Notes under the pieces: generated by a model | Seen by the model: the letters and a program-made list of their open reading frames with translations, nothing else | Database searches by the model: none | Told to the model about the DNA's origin: nothing | From: Frankiaceae bacterium | GTDB taxonomy: Bacteria; Actinomycetota; Actinomycetes; JAFAQI01 | DNA length: 6,365 nucleotides | Assembly: GCA_030840615.1 (NCBI GenBank) | Contig: JAVEEE010000095.1 | Span: forward strand, 1 to 6,365 | Direction: 5' to 3' | Part shown: positions 1 to 5,041 of the stretch, in pieces | Layout of the letters: the number at the start of each line of letters is the position of its first letter | Position numbering within the stretch: the stretch's first letter is position 1 | Program-made: the position numbers and the translations under genes

Positions 1-854
1 TCAACCAGCAGGGCCAGGACTGGGGGATGCCGCCGTGGCATCCGCGCGCCCTCGTCGAGCAGGGCTACGCGCCGCTGCGCGATCTCGTGCGGTCTTTGGT
101 GCGGCACGCCGGGGGAGTGCGCATCGACCACGTGCTCGGCATGTTCCGGTTGTGGTGGATCCCGGAGGGTGCCACCGCGCGCGGCGGCACTTACGTGTCC
201 TACGACGCCGAGGCGCTGCTCGGGGTCATCGCCCTCGAGGCGGAGCGGGCGGGCGCAGTCGTCGTCGGCGAAGATCTCGGGACCGTCCCGGACCACGTCC
301 GCGGGGCGCTGGCTGAACGGGGCATCCTCGGCAATTCGGTCTTGTGGTTCGAACGCGAGGACGGCGAGCCCGGCATCACCGGTGCGTTGCGGCCGATGCA
401 CGAATGGCGCGACGCCGCGATGGCGAGCGTCACCACGCACGACCTCCCGACGGCGCTCGCGTGGCTGCGCGGTGACGTCGTACATGTCCGCGCCGAGAAG
501 GGACTGCTGGACGACCCGGTCGAGGAGGCGAGGCGCTGGCGGGCCGAGCGCGACGAGCTGCTGGCCCACCTCGTCGCCAGCGGCGTGCTCGACTCGGTCG
601 ACGCCCCGGAGGACGAGCTCGTGCGCGCGTTGCACATCTATGTCGCGAGCACCCCCAGCCGTTACGTCGTCGCCGCGCCGGGCGACGCCGTCGGCGATCT
701 CCGGCAGCCCAACCTGCCGGGCACCATCGACGAATACCCGAACTGGCGGCTACCTGTCGCGGACTCCTCGGGGCGACCACTGCTGCTCGACGAGCTGCTC
801 GCGGATCCGCGCGTCGCGCGCCTCGCCGCTGACCTCGACCGCAACGTTCGATAG
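1..854 (+). CDS. malQ: 4-alpha-glucanotransferase (GH77, amylomaltase), 3' part only
   Basis: Partial gene: the 5' end lies outside the window and the first whole codon begins at base 3. The enzyme moves alpha-1,4-glucan segments between maltodextrins in the cytoplasm (maltose and glycogen metabolism). The visible protein opens with NQQGQDWGMPPWHPRAL, the GH77 signature stretch. The catalytic acids can be placed: the nucleophile Asp in RIDH (bases 126-128), the acid/base Glu in GEDLG (270-272) and the third Asp in TTHDLPT (441-443). The family C-terminal motif QPNLPGTIDEYPNWRLP follows, so the catalytic core appears intact and the enzyme is probably active. About 284 residues are present; full actinobacterial MalQ proteins are usually well over 600, so more than half is missing on the left. 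The gene ends in TAG, nine bases before the ctaJ start and in the same frame. The family call is very secure; regulation cannot be judged without the 5' end. Confidence 0.96.
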   Translation, partial: NQQGQDWGMPPWHPRALVEQGYAPLRDLVRSLVRHAGGVRIDHVLGMFRLWWIPEGATARGGTYVSYDAEALLGVIALEAERAGAVVVGEDLGTVPDHVRGALAERGILGNSVLWFEREDGEPGITGALRPMHEWRDAAMASVTTHDLPTALAWLRGDVVHVRAEKGLLDDPVEEARRWRAERDELLAHLVASGVLDSVDAPEDELVRALHIYVASTPSRYVVAAPGDAVGDLRQPNLPGTIDEYPNWRLPVADSSGRPLLLDELLADPRVARLAADLDRNVR

Positions 855-863
855 TTTCCTGCC

Positions 864-1199
864 GTGACACGTCGCATCATCACCCTCGTCGTCGGCGCCG
901 TCGCGCCGATCCTCGTGGCGGCCGGGCCGGCTTTGGCGCTCGACGACGGCGAGGTCCCCGGCAAGTCGCTGGGGACCGGTCTCGTCATCGCCATCTACGT
1001 GCTGATCCCGTTGGGCGCCTTCCTCGTCATCGCGTTCTTCTCGGCGTTGCCCTCGGCCTTGCGGCGTCCGCGCTACCGCCCCGGCCGGGCGTGGAAGCAC
1101 GACCCGCTGTGGTTCTGCGGACCGGACGACCCGGTCAGCGCGTTGTCCAGCGCCCGACCGGGCGCAACCGGAAAGGGTGGCGCCAGTGCCGAGTGGTAA
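864..1199 (+). CDS. ctaJ: CtaJ-like small membrane subunit of aa3-type cytochrome c oxidase
   Basis: A 111-residue protein with a GTG start, the first possible start after the malQ stop. Seen in sequence: a basic N-terminus (MTRR), a hydrophobic stretch at residues 5-25 ending in an ALA-type signal peptidase site, a short acidic segment, a transmembrane helix at about residues 38-62, then a basic stretch (RRPRYRPGR) suggesting a cytoplasmic tail, and a PLWFCGPDDP motif at 81-90. This architecture, and the position directly before a DUF5130 gene and close to pepN, match the actinobacterial CtaJ family, an accessory subunit seen in mycobacterial cytochrome bcc-aa3 supercomplex structures. The identification is by recall of family features, not by alignment. 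No Shine-Dalgarno sequence is visible before the GTG, so translation may depend on ribosomes terminating on malQ. The last codons overlap the next gene. If not CtaJ, it is still a signal-bearing single-pass membrane protein. Confidence 0.72.
   Translation: MTRRIITLVVGAVAPILVAAGPALALDDGEVPGKSLGTGLVIAIYVLIPLGAFLVIAFFSALPSALRRPRYRPGRAWKHDPLWFCGPDDPVSALSSARPGATGKGGASAEW
1170..1176 (+). promoter_or_regulatory. Ribosome binding site of the DUF5130 gene
   Basis: GGAAAGG lies inside the end of the ctaJ coding region, nine bases before GTG 1186. A competing in-frame GTG at 1177 directly abuts this purine run and would have no usable spacing, so the site decides the start in favour of 1186. Confidence 0.55.
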
Positions 1200-1590
1200 G
1201 GGCAACGGCGAGCCGTTCACCGACGGTCAGGTCCGCGAGATCAGCCGTGCCTGTACGACGGCGAGCAGTGAGAGCGGGTTGCACTACTCGGTCTACGTCG
1301 GTCCCGTCGAGGGCGAGATCCGCGATCACGCCGAACGGTTGCACGCCGCCCTCGGGCCGTTGGCGTCCCGCGGCGTGCTGCTGTTGGTCGCGCCCGGGGA
1401 CCGTCAGCTGGAGGTCGTCACCGGCAAGGAGTCGAGCCGACGGCTGTCCGACCGCGCGTGCGCTCTCGCCGCGCTGTCGATGACGACCTCGTTCTCGGGT
1501 GGTGACCTGGTCGGCGGGATCGTCACCGGGTTGCGGATGCTCTCCGAGGCGTCGGGTCGCGAGCTGGCGTCCGGCCGCTCTAGCCGTTGA
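1186..1590 (+). CDS. DUF5130 family protein with a TPM-like fold
   Basis: A 134-residue protein with no signal peptide or membrane helix, so probably cytoplasmic. The function is unknown. Visible landmarks are an FTDGQVREISRA start to the domain (residues 11-22), a beta-strand-like LHYSVYVGP (32-40), a helix EIRDHAERLHAALG (44-57), the core VLLLVAPGDRQLEVVTG (64-80), RLSDRACALAA (86-96), and F-SGGDLVGGIVTGLRML (103-119). The order tracks the TPM domain pattern (a VLL-VAPGDR strand, a VTG turn, an LSD helix, a GD--GI--GL helix), but without the secretion signal and membrane anchor many TPM proteins carry. The start is GTG 1186, chosen by its ribosome binding site; GTG 1177 would add three residues. 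It overlaps ctaJ by 14 bases in another frame, implying translational coupling. Its stop lies inside the 3' end of the opposing pepN. Mycobacterial Rv2468c appears to be the equivalent gene in the same place. Confidence 0.82.
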   Translation: MPSGKGNGEPFTDGQVREISRACTTASSESGLHYSVYVGPVEGEIRDHAERLHAALGPLASRGVLLLVAPGDRQLEVVTGKESSRRLSDRACALAALSMTTSFSGGDLVGGIVTGLRMLSEASGRELASGRSSR

Positions 1591-4105
1591 TGTCGCGCTG
1601 CTGAGCGCGTAGTGCGCGCGCCAGGTTGTCCCGGCTCTCGGTGACCAGTCGTCGCAACGGCGGCACCGGCTGCGCCTCCCGCAGGTAGCCGTCGGTCCGG
1701 TCTAGCGTCGCCTGCTCGACGACGTAGATCGGATAGAGACCGATGGCGATCTGCTGGGCCATCTCGCTGGTGCGGCTCTGCCACGCGTCGCCGATCGACT
1801 CGAAGTAGCGCTCGACGAAGGGAGTGAGCAGCTCGCGGTGCTCTGGCTGCTGGAAGCCGGCGATGATCGCGGACTGTTCGGCGTTGGCCAGCGAGTCGTC
1901 CTCGACCGCGAGGACCCAGGCCTCCTCCTTGGCCTCCGCGCTGGGGCGGGCCGCCCGCAAGGTGAGGGAGTGGCGTCGACCGGCAGCAGTGTTGTCGCGA
2001 TCGAGCTCGGCTTGGATTTCGGAGCTACCGGCGCGGCCCATCACGACCAGCCGGTGCAGCAGCGACCAGCGCAGCTCGGTGTCCACCGCAAGCTTCTCCA
2101 CCACGCGCGCGCCGGACAGCAGGTCGGCGAGGAACTGCAGGTGCTCGTCGGCGATCGCATTCGCGGCGAATGACCGGGTGAAGGCCAGCTGCATGTCGCT
2201 GCCCGGCTCCGCGGCCATCAGCAGCTCCTGGCACTTCGACGCCAGGTGATGCATGCGCTCGTCGATCTTTGCCGGGTCACCGAACGGGGCGATCGTCTGC
2301 CGGGCGAGGCGCAACAGCGACTGCACCGTGCCGATCTCGGTCTCCTGCGCGACGCCGTTGAGCACCAGCTTGAAATAGTCGCCGGCCTTCGTCTCGGCGT
2401 CGCGGGTCATGTCCCAGGCAGCAGTCCAGCACAGCGCCCGGGGCAACGGCTTCTGGAACTCGCCGATGTGCTCGATGAGGGTGCGAAGCGAGCGCTCGTC
2501 GAGCCGGATCTTCGTGTAGGTGAGGTCGTCGTCGTTGACGAGCACGAGGTCAGGCTGCTGTTGCCCGATGAGAGCCGGCACGTCGGTGGTCGCTCCGGCG
2601 ACGTCGATCTCGACCTTCTCACGACACACGATGCCGGCTTTCGTGCGGTCGTAGAGGCCGATGCGCAGCCGGTGGGAGCGCAGGGTCGGGTGGTCTTCGG
2701 GTGCCTCCTGCACGACCGTGAACGCCGTGAACGCGCCGTCGGCGTCGACCTCGAACCGGGGACGCATTGTGTTCACGCCGGCGGTCTGCAGCCATTCCTT
2801 CGACCAGGTCGACAGGTCACGTCCGCTCGCCTCGCCGAGCGCGTCGAGAAGGTCCTGCAAGGTCGTGTTGCCGTACTCATGCCGACGGAAGTAGGTCCGC
2901 AGCGCGGCGGTGAACGCTTCGACATCGACGTAGCTGGCGAGCTGCTTGAGGACCGCCGCGCCCTTCGCATAGGTGATGCCGTCAAAGTTGACCTTGACCG
3001 CCTCGATGTCGGCGATGTCGGACGCGATCGGGTGCGTGGTCGGCAGCTGGTCCTGCCGGTAGGCCCACGACTTCTCGACGTTGCAGAACGTCGTCCACGC
3101 GTCGGTCCAGCGAGTGGCTTCTGCGGTCGCCCGGGTGGAGACGAACTCGGCGAACGACTCGTTGAGCCACAGGTCGTCCCACCATCGCATGGTCACGAGG
3201 TCGCCGAACCACATGTGCGCCATCTCGTGCAGGATCGTCACCGCGCGCCGTTCGTAGGCGGCGTCGGTGGTGCGCGACCGGAAGACGTAGTCCTCGAGGA
3301 ACGTCACGGCACCGGCGTTCTCCATCGCGCCCGCGTTGAACTCGGGGACGAACAGCTGGTCGTACTTCGGCCACGGGTAGCGGTAGTCGAACTGCTCGTG
3401 GAAGAAGTCGAACCCCTGTTTGGTGATCGCGAAGATCTCGTCGTCGTCCAGGAACTCCGCCAAGGACTGTCGGCAGAAGATCCCGAGCGGGATTCCGTCG
3501 TGCTCGTCGTGGACCGAGTAGTAGTTGCCGGCGACGAGAGCGGTGATGTAGCTCGACTGCCGTGGTGTCGGTTCGAATGACCAGCGGTCGCCCGACCGGG
3601 TGGACGGCATGTTCGAGACGAAGGTCCAGTGCGAGGGGCCGTCCACCGTGAAGGCGAACGACGCCTTGAGGTCAGGCTGGTCGAAGCACGCGAACATCCG
3701 GTGTGCGTCGAAGGTCTCGAACTGCGTGTAGAGGTAGGTCTCCTTGTCCACCGGGTCGGTGAACCGGTGCAGCCCCTCGCCGGTGCGCATGAACATGCAG
3801 TTCGCGACGATCCGCAGCTCGTTGGTCGCGGCCAGTGCGGGCAGCTGCAGCCGCTTGCCGCTGAAGGCGGTCTCGACGTCGATCGGCTCGCCGTTCAAGG
3901 TGGCTTCGAGCAGCTGGTCGGCGGTGATGTCGATGTGAGTCGTGGCGCCCGGCTCCGCGCACCTGAAGCGCGCCAGCGACGTCGACCGGAACACCCGGCT
4001 GTCAGTAGGCGCCAGCGTCAGATCGAGCTCCACGTCGTAGCTGGACACGTCGAGCAACCGGGCGCGCTCCCGCGCCTCGTCACGGGTCAAGTTCTCGGCC
4101 GTCAC
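1580..4105 (-). CDS. pepN: Aminopeptidase N, M1 zinc metallopeptidase (S. lividans type)
   Basis: A complete 841-residue cytoplasmic aminopeptidase that removes N-terminal residues from peptides. Counting from the GTG start, the exopeptidase motif GAMEN is at 259-263 and the zinc site HEMAH at 293-297 (bases 3215-3229), with the third zinc ligand Glu316 in NESFAEF exactly 18 residues on. The probable transition-state Tyr379 is in GITYAKGA. The order is N-terminal beta domain, catalytic domain, then a long helical ERAP1-C-like region from about residue 520. There is no signal peptide, and the length is normal for the family. The GTG at 4105-4103 is preferred because VTAENLTRDEARERA matches the usual family N-terminus; the reading frame stays open upstream, but that extension runs into the divergent gene and looks non-coding. 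No Shine-Dalgarno sequence precedes this GTG, so it may be leaderless. The 3' end overlaps the convergent DUF5130 gene by 11 bases. Confidence 0.97.
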   Translation of the reverse strand: MTAENLTRDEARERARLLDVSSYDVELDLTLAPTDSRVFRSTSLARFRCAEPGATTHIDITADQLLEATLNGEPIDVETAFSGKRLQLPALAATNELRIVANCMFMRTGEGLHRFTDPVDKETYLYTQFETFDAHRMFACFDQPDLKASFAFTVDGPSHWTFVSNMPSTRSGDRWSFEPTPRQSSYITALVAGNYYSVHDEHDGIPLGIFCRQSLAEFLDDDEIFAITKQGFDFFHEQFDYRYPWPKYDQLFVPEFNAGAMENAGAVTFLEDYVFRSRTTDAAYERRAVTILHEMAHMWFGDLVTMRWWDDLWLNESFAEFVSTRATAEATRWTDAWTTFCNVEKSWAYRQDQLPTTHPIASDIADIEAVKVNFDGITYAKGAAVLKQLASYVDVEAFTAALRTYFRRHEYGNTTLQDLLDALGEASGRDLSTWSKEWLQTAGVNTMRPRFEVDADGAFTAFTVVQEAPEDHPTLRSHRLRIGLYDRTKAGIVCREKVEIDVAGATTDVPALIGQQQPDLVLVNDDDLTYTKIRLDERSLRTLIEHIGEFQKPLPRALCWTAAWDMTRDAETKAGDYFKLVLNGVAQETEIGTVQSLLRLARQTIAPFGDPAKIDERMHHLASKCQELLMAAEPGSDMQLAFTRSFAANAIADEHLQFLADLLSGARVVEKLAVDTELRWSLLHRLVVMGRAGSSEIQAELDRDNTAAGRRHSLTLRAARPSAEAKEEAWVLAVEDDSLANAEQSAIIAGFQQPEHRELLTPFVERYFESIGDAWQSRTSEMAQQIAIGLYPIYVVEQATLDRTDGYLREAQPVPPLRRLVTESRDNLARALRAQQRDING

Positions 4106-4142
4106 GTGGTCAAGTCTGTCATGACGGGGGAGGATGCCGGAC
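4106..4142. promoter_or_regulatory. Divergent spacer between pepN and the DsbA-like gene
   Basis: Only 37 bp separate the two start codons, so at least one promoter must extend into coding sequence. Seen here: GTCATGAC, a perfect 8-bp palindrome (4118-4125); CACGTG at 4103-4108, which contains the pepN GTG start; and GGTCAAGT at 4108-4115, repeated in direct orientation at 4085-4092 inside pepN. On the minus strand CAGACT could be a weak -10 element for a leaderless pepN transcript. I see no convincing -35/-10 pair for the rightward gene. The presence of control signals is inferred from geometry, not proven by motif. Confidence 0.4.
4126..4133 (+). promoter_or_regulatory. Ribosome binding site of the DsbA-like gene
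   Basis: GGGGGAGG is a strong purine-rich site. It directly abuts an ATG at 4134, too close for initiation, but sits nine bases before the in-frame ATG at 4143, which is therefore taken as the true start. Confidence 0.65.
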
Positions 4143-4742
4143 ATGGTGAGCGCTGACTTCTGGTTCGATCCGATCTGCCCGTGGGCCTGGCTGGCCAGCC
4201 GCTGGATCCTCGAGGTCGAGCAGGTCCGGGACGTCCAGGTGCGCTGGCACGTCATGTCGCTCGCCGTCCTCAACGAGGGACGCGACCTGCCCGAGGACTA
4301 CCGCAAGGGGATGGCCGCAGCGTGGGGTCCGGTGCGGATGTGCATCGCTGCGGCGCAGCAACACGGGGACGAGGTGCTGCTCCCGCTCTACACGGCCCTG
4401 GGCACGCGCTACCACCACGAGAAGGCGCCGAAGGATCGGCAGACGCTGCTCGATGCGCTGGCCGAGGTCGGTCTCCCGGCCGAGCTTGCCGATGCCGCGG
4501 GCACCGTCAAATACGATGAGGCGCTGCGCGCGTCGCACCACGAGGGCATGGATCCGGTCGGCATGGACGTCGGTACCCCGGTGATCCACGTCGACGGCGT
4601 CGCGTTCTTCGGGCCCGTCGTGACACCGATACCGCGGCGCGAGGCAGCCGGCAAGCTCTGGGACGGCGTCGTCCTGGTCGCGGGCACGGACGGCTTCTAC
4701 GAGCTGAAGCGCACGCGAGACCGCCCGCCCATCTTCGATTGA
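4143..4742 (+). CDS. DsbA-fold oxidoreductase, mycothiol-dependent Rv2466c family, CPWA active site
   Basis: A 199-residue cytoplasmic thioredoxin-fold protein of the DsbA/2-hydroxychromene isomerase type. The N-terminus ADFWFDPICPWAWLASRWIL carries the active site at residues 12-15. A helical insertion follows (about 40-135; HVMSLAVLNEGRDLP, then GMAAAWGPVR). The cis-proline loop is VGTPVIHV (Pro146), followed by GVAFFGPV and a C-terminal GKLWDG and ELKRTR. These features match M. tuberculosis Rv2466c, a mycothiol-dependent reductase that also activates nitro prodrugs and belongs to the oxidative-stress response there. The odd point is that the site reads C-P-W-A instead of C-P-W-C: Cys12 is kept, the resolving cysteine is Ala15, and the only other cysteine is Cys67. 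That suggests a monothiol mechanism using mycothiol. It is divergent from pepN, as in mycobacteria. ATG 4143 is chosen by ribosome binding site spacing. The family is confident; the substrate is unknown. Confidence 0.93.
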   Translation: MVSADFWFDPICPWAWLASRWILEVEQVRDVQVRWHVMSLAVLNEGRDLPEDYRKGMAAAWGPVRMCIAAAQQHGDEVLLPLYTALGTRYHHEKAPKDRQTLLDALAEVGLPAELADAAGTVKYDEALRASHHEGMDPVGMDVGTPVIHVDGVAFFGPVVTPIPRREAAGKLWDGVVLVAGTDGFYELKRTRDRPPIFD

Positions 4743-4794
4743 CCCCGCGCCCGCAAAGCCGCTGATCGCGTCGGGCAATCCTTCGGAACCGCTG

Positions 4795-4816
4795 GACGGG
4801 GGTCGCCTCGCCCGTC
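4795..4816 (+). repeat. Short inverted repeat in the 85-bp gap before the small gene
   Basis: GACGGG (4795-4800) and CCCGTC (4811-4816) form a perfect 6-bp stem with a 10-base loop, ending 11 bases before the ATG of the small gene. No T-run follows, so it is a poor intrinsic terminator; it could be a 5'-leader hairpin or chance in GC-rich DNA. I see nothing else recognisable in the 4743-4827 gap and no clear promoter. Confidence 0.3.
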
Positions 4817-4827
4817 ACCCTGGGCGC

Positions 4828-5013
4828 ATGGGGGACAAGCCGGGCAAGTACTGGGACCACAACGAGTGCCGCTGGGTGAGGTACGCCGGGCCGCGCGCTG
4901 ACGCCGTCACGGTGCCCGCGCAGGCGGAACCCGTGAAGGCCTCGACCGGCGTGCCGCCGAGCGCGCCAACGCCGGTCGCCAGCCCCGTGGAGGGCGACGT
5001 ACGCTCCGGGTGA
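4828..5013 (+). CDS. Small hypothetical protein, aromatic N-terminus and Pro/Ala-rich tail
   Basis: A 61-residue open frame from ATG to TGA that I do not recognise. Residues 1-20 are charged and aromatic (KYWDHNECRWVRY at 7-19, with the single Cys14); residues 21-61 are rich in Ala, Pro and Val and probably disordered. There is no signal peptide or membrane helix. Evidence that it is coding: nearly every codon (about 57 of 61) ends in G or C, as in the neighbouring genes, and the frame fills the gap between two same-strand genes. Evidence against: the ribosome binding site is weak (only GGGCGC just before the ATG) and no family is known to me. It lies 28 bases before the aldehyde dehydrogenase start and could share its transcript. 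It might also be a short regulatory or leader frame. Confidence 0.55.
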   Translation: MGDKPGKYWDHNECRWVRYAGPRADAVTVPAQAEPVKASTGVPPSAPTPVASPVEGDVRSG

Positions 5014-5028
5014 CGACGCCGTCATCAC
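5010..5028. promoter_or_regulatory. 19-bp imperfect dyad upstream of the aldehyde dehydrogenase (possible operator)
   Basis: GTGACGACGCCGTCATCAC has two 9-base arms around a central C (5019), matching at eight of nine positions. It covers the stop codon of the small gene and ends three bases before the GGAGG of the aldehyde dehydrogenase. The size and symmetry fit a dimeric repressor site (TetR- or GntR-like), or a small mRNA hairpin next to the ribosome binding site. No regulator gene is present in the window, so the role is inferred. Confidence 0.35.
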
Positions 5029-5031
5029 TTC

Positions 5032-5036
5032 GGAGG
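5032..5036 (+). promoter_or_regulatory. Ribosome binding site of the aldehyde dehydrogenase
   Basis: A consensus GGAGG five bases before ATG 5042. It is the clearest Shine-Dalgarno site in the window and fixes this start. Confidence 0.85.
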
Positions 5037-5041
5037 CTTCC

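Noticed and set aside
1404..1784. 126-codon minus-strand frame across the DUF5130/pepN junction
   Set aside because: It overlaps two better supported genes, and its composition is typical of a shadow frame.
2246..3580. 444-codon open frame on the plus strand opposite pepN
   Set aside because: It lies wholly antisense to a confident M1 aminopeptidase. The protein is a low-complexity mix of Arg, Val, Gly and Leu with no motifs, the usual shadow of a GC-rich gene.
4134..4142. ATG 4134 as the start of the DsbA-like gene
   Set aside because: The GGGGGAGG ribosome binding site directly touches this ATG, whereas ATG 4143 has normal spacing.
4106..4273. Longer pepN reading starting up to 56 codons upstream (ATG at 4273 or 4144)
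   Set aside because: The added residues do not look like the family N-terminus and would overlap the start of the divergent DsbA-like gene. VTAENLTRDEARERA at 4105 fits the family.
4119..4778. 219-codon open frame on the minus strand across the DsbA-like gene
   Set aside because: It is antisense to a gene with clear family motifs, shows no recognisable domain, and would also conflict with pepN's upstream region.
4785..4810. GGAAC as a SigH/SigR-type -35 element before the small gene
   Set aside because: No GTT -10 element lies 17-19 bases downstream, so the five-base match is not meaningful alone.
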